Assembly: GCA_030446715.1 (NCBI GenBank)
Contig: JAUJMU010000002.1
Location: forward strand, 12,451-76,450
DNA from: Cytophagales bacterium
GTDB lineage: Bacteria; Bacteroidota; Bacteroidia; Cytophagales; 172606-1
Length of the DNA: 64,000 nt
Direction: 5' to 3'
Under the pieces are notes generated by a model. That model was given only the letters and a program-made list of their open reading frames with translations. It was not told the origin of the DNA and ran no database searches. The translations under genes and the position numbers were made by a program. Within the stretch, counting starts at the first letter, position 1. The number at the start of each line of letters is the position of its first letter. This document shows, in pieces, positions 17,414-27,086 of this stretch.

Positions 17414-18844
17414 ATGGAAAAAGGCTTTTTACTCAATATCACCTCCATCTACCGGAAATTCAAGGAAAAAGACCGCACGGCGGGTGTGTTTTACCATTAC
17501 CTGTCCTTGCTGGCGCTGAAGTATATCTGGGAAAACCGCCGCAATGAAGGAAGCCCCCTGCCGGAAAAAGACATTCCAAAGGAACTGAACACCTTGTTCC
17601 GGGATATTCCGTTTACGGGAACAGCGGCCCGGCTTGACCGCATCATCAGCGAACTCGGGCTTGTCAACCGGGCCTTTGAGCGCCTGTTCGGCAACATTTC
17701 ATTCGTAAAATGGGTGGGCAAGGACCAGACCGGGAGCCGTACCCTCCGGCTCCAGAGGCTGACCGAAGAAATCAGTGACATTACCTTCGGTGATACGGCC
17801 GGGGAGATCCGGCGCAACGGAGCGGGTGTGGGTTATCTGCTCGAAAAATTTGCCGAAGAGAATTTTCACAAAAGCGGCTTTCTGTACACGCCCAAAAGTT
17901 TATCTACCCTGATGGCCCGGGTAATCAACCCCACCGGAGAAGACCAGTTGTATGACCCCGCCTGTGGTCTGGGCAACCTGCTCATTCAGGCGGCGGCGGA
18001 GAGTGGCTTGCCTGGCCGCGCCCTCCACGGTGCCGAGTCAGACCCCGACTGCTGGCAGCTGGCGCAATTCAATCTATTTTTCAATGGCCTCCACGAAGCT
18101 CATATTCTCCTGCACGACAGCCTTACCGAATCCCGCAAAACCCGGAGGATTTGGGAACCATACGATTGTGTGCTGCTTCACCCGCCCTTCACGGATGCCC
18201 CTCTCCTGCCGGTGGTCACCGACCGGCTGCCCTACCTGCTGAACGGGGCTTCTGAAGCGAAGAATTCCCGTTCCCGGAGCGTTGCCGGAGCCGAAGAAGA
18301 TTTTCTCTCTCTCCTGCTGCGTTCGCTGAAGGGAAGCGGCCGCGGGGCGATGATTGTTCCCCACGGAGTACTGTTCAAAATGGGCAGCGCCGCCCAGGTG
18401 AGGAAGACGCTGATTGATCACAACGTGGTCGAGGCGGTGATAGACCTGCCGCCCAACATCTTCTACAGCAGCAAGGTGAACGTGGCAGTGTTGGTTCTCA
18501 ATAAGGCCAGGACTCATTCTGATATTCTTTTCGTGGACGGTTCGCGGCTGTACGAGCCCGACCGGCGGCGAAACAAAATGCGGCTGCACCACATTGACGA
18601 GATGACCCGTTTGTACCAGGATTTTGCGACGGTACCCTATCTGGCAACCAAAGTGCCGGTGGAACAGGTGCAGCAGGAGCCGAATGATTATAATCTGACC
18701 GTGCGGCGGTACGTGTGGCAGCCCGAAGGCGAAGGCCGCGATATTTTTGCCTTGCGCCAGGAGTTGAATGCCCTTGAAAAACAGCTGCAGGACCTCCATC
18801 AGCAACTTGACCGGCGCATCCATGATTTTGCCGGCGAAGGCTGA
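17414..18844 (+). CDS. HsdM-like N6-adenine methyltransferase with substituted catalytic motif
   Basis: 476 residues. The N-terminal ~140 residues resemble the HsdM N-terminal helical domain. The N6_Mtase domain starts at FHKSGFLYTPKSLSTLMARVI; SAM motif I is DPACGLG at residues 181-187, with L-N in place of the usual T-G around it. The catalytic motif IV, normally NPPF/Y, reads LLHPPFTD: His256 replaces the catalytic Asn (codon CAC at 18179-18181). Later blocks look normal (RGAMIVPHGVLFKMG, VVEAVIDLPPNIFYSSKVNVAVLVLNK). A C-terminal coiled coil (ELNALEKQLQDLHQQL) could contact the S-like partner. The catalytic change suggests loss or alteration of methylation while DNA binding may persist. 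Partner of the HsdS-like gene upstream; no HsdR. Confidence 0.87.
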   Translation: MEKGFLLNITSIYRKFKEKDRTAGVFYHYLSLLALKYIWENRRNEGSPLPEKDIPKELNTLFRDIPFTGTAARLDRIISELGLVNRAFERLFGNISFVKWVGKDQTGSRTLRLQRLTEEISDITFGDTAGEIRRNGAGVGYLLEKFAEENFHKSGFLYTPKSLSTLMARVINPTGEDQLYDPACGLGNLLIQAAAESGLPGRALHGAESDPDCWQLAQFNLFFNGLHEAHILLHDSLTESRKTRRIWEPYDCVLLHPPFTDAPLLPVVTDRLPYLLNGASEAKNSRSRSVAGAEEDFLSLLLRSLKGSGRGAMIVPHGVLFKMGSAAQVRKTLIDHNVVEAVIDLPPNIFYSSKVNVAVLVLNKARTHSDILFVDGSRLYEPDRRRNKMRLHHIDEMTRLYQDFATVPYLATKVPVEQVQQEPNDYNLTVRRYVWQPEGEGRDIFALRQELNALEKQLQDLHQQLDRRIHDFAGEG

Positions 18845-18923
18845 AACAGTTTCCGGATAGGCAAAGGTTTGAAATGCCCGTTGGTATGCTTATTTTGGGA
18901 GCCAATTGGAATTAATCCAGACC

Positions 18924-20081
18924 ATGACCGGACCAAGCCCCCAACCCGTTACCGCCCCTGCCGAAAAGGCGGCCAAGCAGCGTCTGCTTTCCCTTGATGT
19001 GTTTCGCGGCATTACGGTTGCGGCCATGATTCTGGTCAACAACCCCGGCAGCTGGAATTCTGTTTACGGGCCGCTGAAGCACGCTCCCTGGCACGGCTGT
19101 ACGCCTGCGGATCTGGTTTTTCCGTTTTTCCTCTTCATAGTCGGAGTAGCCATCACCTACGCTTTAAGTACGCTGAAGGACCAGCCCGAAAAGCATAACC
19201 GGGCAATGCTGCGGATAGGCAAGCGAAGCCTGATCCTGTTCGGGCTTGGCTTGTTTCTGGCACTTTTTCCTTCCTTTCAGTTTGCTTCCGTCCGCATACC
19301 CGGCGTTTTGCAACGGATTGCCGTGGTGTTTCTGGTTTGCGGCATCCTGTTTCTGAAGACAAATGTCCGCACCCAGGTCTGGCTGATGACCGGCCTGCTG
19401 GTGTTGTATTATGTGCTGATGTGCTTCGTGCCCGTCCCCGGGGTTGGCTACCCCAATCTCGAACCCACCACCAACCTGGCCGCGTGGGTGGATTATTCCC
19501 TGTTGAGCGGGCACCTCTGGAAAACGACCAGAGTGTGGGACCCGGAAGGTGTACTGAGTACCCTGCCGGCGGTTGCTACCGGCCTGTCCGGCATCCTGAC
19601 CGGTCACTGGCTTCGCCGCCCGGTAGCGCCGGCCGAAAAGGTAACGTGGATGTTTGTGTTCGCCAACGCGGCCATTGTAGCCGGCCTGATCTGGAATTAC
19701 GCCTTCCCCATCAACAAATCTCTCTGGACAAGTTCGTACGTGCTGTACACTTCCGGGCTGGCCCTCAACGGTCTGGCTTTGTGCTACTGGCTGGTAGACG
19801 TAAAGGGGTACCGTAACCGGACCACCCCGTTCGTTGCATTCGGAGTCAATGCCATTACCGCCTTTTTTGTGGCGGGCCTGCTGCCGCGCATCCTGGCCCT
19901 GATCAGGTTTTCCGGACCCGAAGGCAAAGAAATCAGCTTGCAGGGCTGGCTGTACGGCAATCTGTTTCAGCCCCTGCTCCCGCTTTACCTGGCGTCTCTT
20001 ACCTGGGCAATCCTGTACGTACTGCTTTTTCTGGGCCTTGTCTGGTGGATGTACCGCCGGAAGATCATCATTAAAGTCTGA
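18924..20081 (+). CDS. DUF5009/NagX-like membrane acyltransferase (heparan-alpha-glucosaminide N-acetyltransferase family)
   Basis: 385 residues from the ATG at 18924; an in-frame TTG at 18906 is less likely. Family start LLSLDVFRGITVAAMILVNNPG is followed by WHGCTPADLVFPFFLFIVGVAITYAL, containing the conserved His that carries the acetyl group in HGSNAT-type enzymes. About ten transmembrane helices follow, with blocks RIPGVLQRIAVVFLVCGI, LLSTLPAVATGLSGILTGHWLR and ending FGVNAITAFFVAGLLPRIL...ILYVLLFLGLVWWMYRRKI. The family transfers acetyl from cytosolic acetyl-CoA to extracytoplasmic sugars. It starts 79 bp after the HsdM-like gene; no functional link is evident. Confidence 0.88.
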   Translation: MTGPSPQPVTAPAEKAAKQRLLSLDVFRGITVAAMILVNNPGSWNSVYGPLKHAPWHGCTPADLVFPFFLFIVGVAITYALSTLKDQPEKHNRAMLRIGKRSLILFGLGLFLALFPSFQFASVRIPGVLQRIAVVFLVCGILFLKTNVRTQVWLMTGLLVLYYVLMCFVPVPGVGYPNLEPTTNLAAWVDYSLLSGHLWKTTRVWDPEGVLSTLPAVATGLSGILTGHWLRRPVAPAEKVTWMFVFANAAIVAGLIWNYAFPINKSLWTSSYVLYTSGLALNGLALCYWLVDVKGYRNRTTPFVAFGVNAITAFFVAGLLPRILALIRFSGPEGKEISLQGWLYGNLFQPLLPLYLASLTWAILYVLLFLGLVWWMYRRKIIIKV

Positions 20082-20196
20082 GTAGTGAGAATTGAGTATC
20101 AGGTATCCTTGTTCGATATTCGGTTGAGTCCCGTTTTCTCGTTCAGAGAAAATCCAATATCTGACATTTTTCATTTGAGGTTTCTCAACCCAATCC

Positions 20197-21111
20197 ATGC
20201 AAGAATTTGTAGCTGAACTGGTGGGCACCACCTTACTTTTTGCCCTGGGGGGCGGCGTAGTGGCCGGCAGCATCCTGAAGAAGACCAAAGCTGAAGGTTC
20301 CGGCTGGATTGTGATTACGCTGGGCTGGGGTTTTGCCGTAGCCTTTCCGGTTTATGCGGTGGGCGACATCAGCGGTGCCCACCTGAATCCGGCCGTTACG
20401 CTGGCCCTTGCTGCTGCCGGTGATTTTCCGTGGGAAAAGGTGCCCGGATATATGCTTGCCCAGGTGGCTGGTGCCTTTCTGGGAGCCGTGTTTGTGTGGG
20501 TGCATTACCTCCCGCACTGGCAGGAAACCGCTGATCCGGTGACCAAACTGGCGGTGTTCGGCACCGGACCGGCCGTCCGCAAGACCTGGTCCAATCTGGT
20601 CAGTGAAATTCTGGGTACGTTCGTGCTGCTGTTTGGATTGATGGCCATTGGTGCCCATAAATTCACGGAAGGACTCAACCCGCTGATCGTCGGTTTTCTG
20701 GTGGTTTCAATCGGCCTTTCCCTGGGCGCGACAACAGGATACGCCATCAATCCGGCGCGGGACTTTGGTCCCCGTTTGGCCCATGCCCTGCTGCCCATTG
20801 CCGGCAAGGGAGGTTCGGACTGGCCCTACGCGTGGATACCGGTAGCCGGTCCATGCGTCGGAGGGGTGCTGGGTTCGCTTGCGTACAAGGCCCTTTTCAC
20901 TGGCCGGATCAGTCCGCTGCTCTGGATTCTGGCAATCCTGACCGTTGCGGTTATAGGGATTGCCATTTTTACTGAAAACCGCTCCCAACCCGAAGGTCCC
21001 GGCCAGCCGCAGAAAAAAAAATTAGAGACGCAATGCATTGCGTCTATTCGCGGCGAAACAGAGACGCAACGCATTGCGTCTCTACCGGGGTGGATGACAG
21101 ATATTATCTGA
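20197..21111 (+). CDS. glpF: Glycerol facilitator (aquaglyceroporin) with repeat-encoded C-terminal tail
   Basis: 304 residues. MIP family channel with both NPA boxes: ISGAHLNPAVTLALA and GYAINPARDFGPRLAH. The Asp after NPAR is the GlpF signature for glycerol rather than water pores. Six transmembrane segments plus the two half-helices are visible, ending LLWILAILTVAVIGIAIF. The channel should end near residue 270; the last ~25 residues (LETQCIASIRGETETQRIASL) are encoded by two copies of a dispersed palindromic repeat and are not family sequence. Followed 87 bp later by glpK, an expected uptake-phosphorylation pair for glycerol. Confidence 0.92.
   Translation: MQEFVAELVGTTLLFALGGGVVAGSILKKTKAEGSGWIVITLGWGFAVAFPVYAVGDISGAHLNPAVTLALAAAGDFPWEKVPGYMLAQVAGAFLGAVFVWVHYLPHWQETADPVTKLAVFGTGPAVRKTWSNLVSEILGTFVLLFGLMAIGAHKFTEGLNPLIVGFLVVSIGLSLGATTGYAINPARDFGPRLAHALLPIAGKGGSDWPYAWIPVAGPCVGGVLGSLAYKALFTGRISPLLWILAILTVAVIGIAIFTENRSQPEGPGQPQKKKLETQCIASIRGETETQRIASLPGWMTDII
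21026..21045. repeat. 20-bp perfect palindrome, copy 1
   Basis: agacgcaatgcattgcgtct is a perfect palindrome. Related copies lie at 21060-21083 and 27969-27988. This class resembles the dispersed AGACGC..GCGTCT palindromes seen in intergenic DNA of cyanobacteria and Bacteroidota; here it sits inside the glpF reading frame. Confidence 0.85.
21060..21083. repeat. 24-bp near-perfect palindrome, copy 2
   Basis: agagacgcaacg / cattgcgtctct pair with one mismatch. It is in direct series with copy 1, 14 bp apart, and both are translated in glpF as ETQCIAS and ETQRIAS. Confidence 0.85.
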
Positions 21112-21144
21112 GAAAACACTGTGACCAGAGAAAAACAAATTTAA

Positions 21145-22680
<1,536 letters not shown>

Positions 22681-22724
22681 GGGACAGGAAGCACGATAAC
22701 TGGCTGGTGCAGCGTAGCCTTACA

Positions 22725-22768
22725 GGTTGAATGGCTGGATGGTTGAATGGTTGAATGGTTGAATGGTT
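22725..22768. repeat. GGTTGAAT tandem word repeat
   Basis: Several copies of ggttgaatg or close variants run in series just after glpK (ggttgaatggctggatggt, then three ggttgaat units). Similar ATGG words lie between mnhA and mnhB. Confidence 0.8.
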
Positions 22769-22832
22769 CTCTGAAGAATTATTCCGATCCTGCGGCCCCT
22801 TAACACTTAAGCCATATAACCATGTGGCTCCC

Positions 22833-22902
22833 CTCTCCCTGACTCCTGAGTACGGGAGTACGAAAGGAGCGGACAGAGTCCTGGGGCTGGGGGTAAGGTT
22901 TC
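22833..22902. repeat. Dispersed CCCTCTCCCTGA...GGTAAGG repeat, copy C
   Basis: This segment (ctctccctgactcctgag ... aggagcgga ... ggggctgggggtaagg) closely matches the interior of the terminal-inverted-repeat element at 46863-47054 but lacks its ends. Confidence 0.75.
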
Positions 22903-22957
22903 AGAAAAGCCGGAAAGAACATTGGAGACGGTTTTTCGGGCACCTCTGTCTACCCTT

Positions 22958-24535
22958 TCATCTTGTGTCCCCATCATTCCCCTTCCCCCTACCTTGGGTC
23001 ATCCGCTTCAGATCTGAAATGCTCCGGATGCCAAGGCGGCGGGCATCGGCTTGCCGCATGAGCAGGGCGTAGGTATTGTTGAAGCCGAAAGGCGGCATCC
23101 ACCGGATATTGAACCGGGCCGGGAAAGCCTCACTGACGTACCGGTAAAGCCGGGCCGGGTCGCCCTGCAAAGAATCGCGGAGCAGTTCCTTCCGCTTCAG
23201 GATCACTTCCAGCCCCGTGCCCGAGTATTCCGGATAAAGATCAATTTCACCCGTCCGAAGCGCCTCGAAGCAGATCTGCGTGCCGCCCATACCCGGCTTG
23301 ATTTCGCACTCCAGACCCGTATGGCCCTCCACCAGCCGGGCAATCATTTCGGCCAGAATGTACTGTTCGGCAAATATTTTAGACCCTATCCTTATTCGTC
23401 CGGTCCGTTTACCTTCCGGTGTCTTCAGCAGGCCCAGACTGTCCAGAAAATCCCGCGCTGCTTTCGCGGGGGACTCTTTCAGCACATCCACCCGGTAGTT
23501 GAGGTCAATCATGACTGCGTCGGTAAACCGGCCGGAAAGCTTTTGCAGCACCGGTTCCAGTTGGGGATACTGGTCCAGCACCGGTTGCCGCACGATCAGG
23601 CCGCAGTCGTACGCCGGGAAATGATTCCGGTCATCCTTCAGCGTAAACAAATCATACTCGCGGATTCTTCCGTCGGTGGAAAAACCGGAAATCACATCCA
23701 CTGCGCCGTGGTGCAGGGCATCATACATCAGTCCCGACTGAATCACCCGCGTATCCAGCCGGAGGCCGTATTCCCGCCGCAAACCCGGATAGCCCTCCGA
23801 CATCACCATAAACTCCGGGGCGAAGCCAGCCTGAAAGGAAGCCCGGGACGCAAAGGAAGCCCCGGTGAAAAGAACCGCCAGCCCGGCTGCTACGCCTCCG
23901 GCTACCTTCAGCCGCCGAACGTCGAGCCGCTGGAGCCGGGCCAGCAGCTGGTCGAGCAGCACTGCCAGCAACGCCGCCGGAACCGCCCCGGCCAGGATCA
24001 TGGGGGTGTTGTTGAGGGCAATGCCGCCGAAAATAGATTCGCCCAAACCGCCTGACGCAATCAGTGCGGCCAGCGTGGCTACGCCCACGTTTATGACGGT
24101 TGCCGTCCGGATTCCCGCAAAAAGCACCGGCATCGCCAGGGGCAGTTCTACCTTCAGCAGCACTTGCCGGGCCGACATACCCATGCCCCACGCCGACTCC
24201 CGCACGGCCGGGTCCACTTCCCGGATGCCGGTGCAGGTGTTGCGGATCACGGGCAGCAGGCCGTACAGAAACAGCGCAATGATGGCGGGCAGCGCCCCGA
24301 TGCCAAACAGCGGAATCATAAAACCGAGCAGCGCCACGCTGGGGATCGTCTGCAACACACCGGCAACGCCGAGCACGGCCGAGCCAGTCCGCGCGTGGCG
24401 GGCACAGATCACACCGAGCGGCACCCCGGTCAGGGTGGCCAGCAGCACCGAAATGGCCGTCAGCCCGAGGTGTTCCACGGTCTGGCGGCCCAGCGTAGCC
24501 CAGTTTTCGGCAAAGTACCGGAGAAGTTCCTGCAT
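22958..24535 (-). CDS. Glycine betaine/choline-type ABC transporter: permease fused to substrate-binding domain
   Basis: 525 residues. Residues 1-225 are a BPD_transp_1 permease (VLQTIPSVALLGFMIPLFGIGALPAIIALFLYGLLPVIRNT; the EAA-type loop around GIREVDPAVRESAWGMGMSARQVLLKVELPLA). Residues ~240-515 are an OpuAC-type binding domain expected in the periplasm. Its two halves are in reversed order: the block normally C-terminal (SEGYPGLRREYGL...STDGRIREYDLFTL...NYRVD, residues 246-365) comes first, and the block normally N-terminal (RIRIGSKIFAEQYILAEM...GGTQICFEALRTGEIDLYPEYSGTGL...GFNNTYALLMR, residues 380-510) follows. No ATPase gene is adjacent, so it must be encoded elsewhere. The role would be osmoprotectant import. 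Confidence 0.87.
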   Translation of the reverse strand: MQELLRYFAENWATLGRQTVEHLGLTAISVLLATLTGVPLGVICARHARTGSAVLGVAGVLQTIPSVALLGFMIPLFGIGALPAIIALFLYGLLPVIRNTCTGIREVDPAVRESAWGMGMSARQVLLKVELPLAMPVLFAGIRTATVINVGVATLAALIASGGLGESIFGGIALNNTPMILAGAVPAALLAVLLDQLLARLQRLDVRRLKVAGGVAAGLAVLFTGASFASRASFQAGFAPEFMVMSEGYPGLRREYGLRLDTRVIQSGLMYDALHHGAVDVISGFSTDGRIREYDLFTLKDDRNHFPAYDCGLIVRQPVLDQYPQLEPVLQKLSGRFTDAVMIDLNYRVDVLKESPAKAARDFLDSLGLLKTPEGKRTGRIRIGSKIFAEQYILAEMIARLVEGHTGLECEIKPGMGGTQICFEALRTGEIDLYPEYSGTGLEVILKRKELLRDSLQGDPARLYRYVSEAFPARFNIRWMPPFGFNNTYALLMRQADARRLGIRSISDLKRMTQGRGKGNDGDTR

Positions 24536-24590
24536 AGAGGTTATGGGGGATTGATTTTAAGTCGCCGTTGCACCGGTCAGGCTTTCATGC

Positions 24591-25499
24591 TCAGAATGAT
24601 TCGTCAATAAGTTCCTTATTCAAAAATGCCCCTGCCCTGGTTCCGGCCGCAACTGCGATGGAAACCGCCCTGAACATGGTCGTATTGTCTCCGGCAGCAT
24701 ACACCCCGTAAAGGCTGGTTCTGTGAAAGTCATCTGTTTTGATAAATCCCTGTTCAGTTATTTCGCAGCCGAGATTTTGGGGAATGTCGCAGTGTTGCTT
24801 AAACGCAACCCGGGCAAACAGGGCGGAAACGCTCCTTTGGGTCCCGTCTTTGAAAATAACCTCCTGAATGTAACTCTTCTTGTGTTCAAAGGCAGCAATT
24901 TCCTTTTCAACAATATCAATGTGGTGTGATTTTATTTTTTGCGTCTGCTCAATCGTCAAAGCTGAACCCCCGTTGGTAAACAGCGTAAGGCGTTTTGTCC
25001 AGTTGCTGATCAGCCGGCAAACCTCGTAGCCGATGTCTCCGTTACCCAGCAAACCGATTGCCTGATCCTTTACTTCGTAACCGTGGCAGTACGGACAATG
25101 CAAAACCGATATCCCCCAGCATTGGGCAAATTCCTTTATATCCGGCATCTGGTCAATAAGTCCCGTTGCAAACAAAAGCTTTTTTGCAGTGAATATGTCG
25201 TCATTCCGGGTACGGATGGCATACCCTCCTTCTATCACAAAGCCCTCTTCTGCAAGCCCGTTGAAAAACTCAACAGTGGGGTATTGCAGCACTTGTGCCC
25301 TGGCTCTTGCTGAAATTTCCGGGGGTGTTTCACCATCCTGCGTGAGGAAATTATGGGAATGGGGCGTTTGACTGTTACAGGGTTTGCCGCTGTCGAGTAT
25401 CAGGACCTTCCGGAGTGACCGCCCAAGGGCCATAGCGGCCGAAAGCCCCGCATAACTGCCACCAATGATGATTACATCAAAATTTTTGCCGTTGGTCAT
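24591..25499 (-). CDS. Thioredoxin reductase-like FAD/NAD(P)-dependent oxidoreductase
   Basis: 302 residues from the ATG at 25499 (MTNGKNFDVIIIGGSYAGLSAAMALGRS); upstream in-frame sequence is not family-like. Features: FAD-binding GGSYAG, the redox-active CPYC within SVLHCPYCHGYEV, NAD(P)-binding GLLGNGDIGYEV, and the FAD-closing GVYAAGDNTTMFRAVSIAVAAGTRAGAFLNKEL. This is the small-subunit class that includes thioredoxin reductases and GliT-like disulfide oxidases; the H-C-P-Y-C-H context is more like the latter branch. Natural partner unknown; no thioredoxin gene is adjacent. Confidence 0.88.
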   Translation of the reverse strand: MTNGKNFDVIIIGGSYAGLSAAMALGRSLRKVLILDSGKPCNSQTPHSHNFLTQDGETPPEISARARAQVLQYPTVEFFNGLAEEGFVIEGGYAIRTRNDDIFTAKKLLFATGLIDQMPDIKEFAQCWGISVLHCPYCHGYEVKDQAIGLLGNGDIGYEVCRLISNWTKRLTLFTNGGSALTIEQTQKIKSHHIDIVEKEIAAFEHKKSYIQEVIFKDGTQRSVSALFARVAFKQHCDIPQNLGCEITEQGFIKTDDFHRTSLYGVYAAGDNTTMFRAVSIAVAAGTRAGAFLNKELIDESF

Positions 25500-25600
25500 G
25501 GTACCGGGGTTTAAGGTGGATGGCTGTGAAAAGGATAACCCAAAAACGTCAGGGCATGATTGCCGCATTCTCTTTACTGTCACGCGGCAAAGGTAACAAA

Positions 25601-25639
25601 AATCCCCACAAATGCAACAATGTTGCATTTGTGGGGATT
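25601..25639 (-). terminator. Rho-independent terminator for the D-lactate dehydrogenase gene
   Basis: Perfect 18-bp stem (aatccccacaaatgcaac / gttgcatttgtggggatt) with a 3-nt loop. On the minus strand it is followed by a T-rich run (TTTTTG), 65 bp after the stop of the gene at 25704. Confidence 0.88.
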
Positions 25640-25703
25640 CAGGATTTTAACCTTCTGAAAGATTTGCAGGTTTCTTCTCCTGTCACTCCAGCTCCCAAAC
25701 CCC

Positions 25704-26693
25704 TTAATTTCCTTTCACTTCATTTGCCAGCGGCTTACCTGCCTCAAAGTCAGTTAGATTCTGAAGGGTAGTCTGCGCGATGCCGGTCAGGGCCTCATCG
25801 GTGAGGAATGCCTGGTGGCCCGTCACCAGCACGTTGGGGAAAGTCAGCAGGCGCAGAAATATCTCATCTTCGATCATCTCGTTGGAAAGATCCTCAAAGA
25901 ACAGATCGGCTTCCTCCTCGTACACGTCCAGCCCCACGTAGCCTACCTTGTGGCACTTCAGGGCGTGAATCAGAGCCAGGGTATCAATCAGCTTCCCGCG
26001 GCTGGTGTTGATAATCATCACACCGTCCTTCATCTGGCCGATGGTACCGGCGTTGATCATGTGGTAGGTTTCCCGGGTCAGGGGCGTGTGCAGCGAAATA
26101 ATGTCCGACTCGCGGTAAAGCTCTTCCAGCGAGGTATAGGTCCCTCCGATTCCGGCAAATTCCGGATTGGGATACAGGTCAAAGCCGAGAATCCGGCAGC
26201 CAAAGCCGCTTAGGATTTTAGCCGTAATCAGGCCGATTTTTCCCGTGCCAGCCATTCCGACGGTTTTGCCGTGCAGGTCGAAACCCACCAGACCGTTCAG
26301 TGAGTAATTTCCTTCGCGGACCCGGTTGTAGGCCCGGTGCGTCTTGCGGTTAAGCGTCAGGATCAGTGCCACGGTGTGTTCGGCCACGGCGTAGGGTGAA
26401 TAAGCCGGTACCCGTACCACCTTCAGGTCAAGGCCCGTCTTCAGGTCCACGTTGTTAAAGCCGGCGCAGCGCAGCGCCACCACCCGGATACCCAGTTTAG
26501 CCAACTTCTTCAGTACCGGAGCACTGCCGTCGTCGTTTACGAAGATGCAGGCGGCCTGGGAACCTTCCGCAAAACCAGCAGTCTGTTCGTTGAGGCGGGG
26601 TTCGAAGTAGCTGATTTCGTGGCTAAAGGAAGCGTTCAGCCGGTCAAAATATTCCTTTTCGTAGGGCTTGGCGCTGAAAAAGGCAACTTTCAT
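25704..26693 (-). CDS. ldhA: D-lactate dehydrogenase (2-hydroxyacid dehydrogenase)
   Basis: 329 residues. Reduces pyruvate to D-lactate with NADH. D-isomer 2-hydroxyacid dehydrogenase signatures: VVALRCAGFNNVDL (substrate-binding RCAG), PAYSPYAVAEHTVALILTLNRK, NAD-binding GTGKIGLITAKIL, SDIISLHTPLTRETYHMIN, NTSRGKLIDT, YVGLDVYEEE and catalytic His in NVLVTGHQAFLT. The Arg-Glu-His set is complete. Single gene with a strong terminator; the length and YEEEADLFFEDLS insert are typical of LdhA rather than of general hydroxyacid dehydrogenases. Confidence 0.93.
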   Translation of the reverse strand: MKVAFFSAKPYEKEYFDRLNASFSHEISYFEPRLNEQTAGFAEGSQAACIFVNDDGSAPVLKKLAKLGIRVVALRCAGFNNVDLKTGLDLKVVRVPAYSPYAVAEHTVALILTLNRKTHRAYNRVREGNYSLNGLVGFDLHGKTVGMAGTGKIGLITAKILSGFGCRILGFDLYPNPEFAGIGGTYTSLEELYRESDIISLHTPLTRETYHMINAGTIGQMKDGVMIINTSRGKLIDTLALIHALKCHKVGYVGLDVYEEEADLFFEDLSNEMIEDEIFLRLLTFPNVLVTGHQAFLTDEALTGIAQTTLQNLTDFEAGKPLANEVKGN

Positions 26694-27086
26694 AGGCGAT
26701 TGAGGGTTTGATTGGTTATTTGCTACTGGTTATTGACCAAAGATCGGTTGGAGGCGGCAAAATAAGGCAATCTGATGTTTACCGGGCAACCAGTACGTTT
26801 AAATTGTCTGACTGAAGCTAAAAAGGGATTTTAACTTTTTGTTCATTTCCGGTACACGGTAAATACTTTGTAAAATAAGTTTCTATGTATTCCGCTGTCC
26901 CCCCACGCAGTGTCATTCCCGCAGGGAACCGCAGCCCGGCGAAGCCAATCCCGGTGATTCAGGCTGACGTTTCTTTCAACCGGAAAGATTAGCTTCGCTG
27001 AGAGAGTTCCCTGCGGGAATGCCACCGGGAGGAGGCAGGTCCCAAACACCAGAAAACTTAAATTACAGTATATCAAGTCATTCTTT
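26694..27086. other. Intergenic region with long inverted repeat
   Basis: About 390 bp between divergent ldhA and the patatin gene. The perfect 16-bp arms at 26914-26929 and 27006-27021 are listed separately; otherwise AT-rich, with no gene recognised. Confidence 0.55.
26914..27021. repeat. Element bounded by 16-bp perfect inverted repeats
   Basis: cattcccgcagggaac (26914-26929) and gttccctgcgggaatg (27006-27021) are exact reverse complements 76 bp apart. The interior carries agcttcgctgag, a word also present inside the repeat element at about 31281-31292 (agcttcgctgat). Confidence 0.75.
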
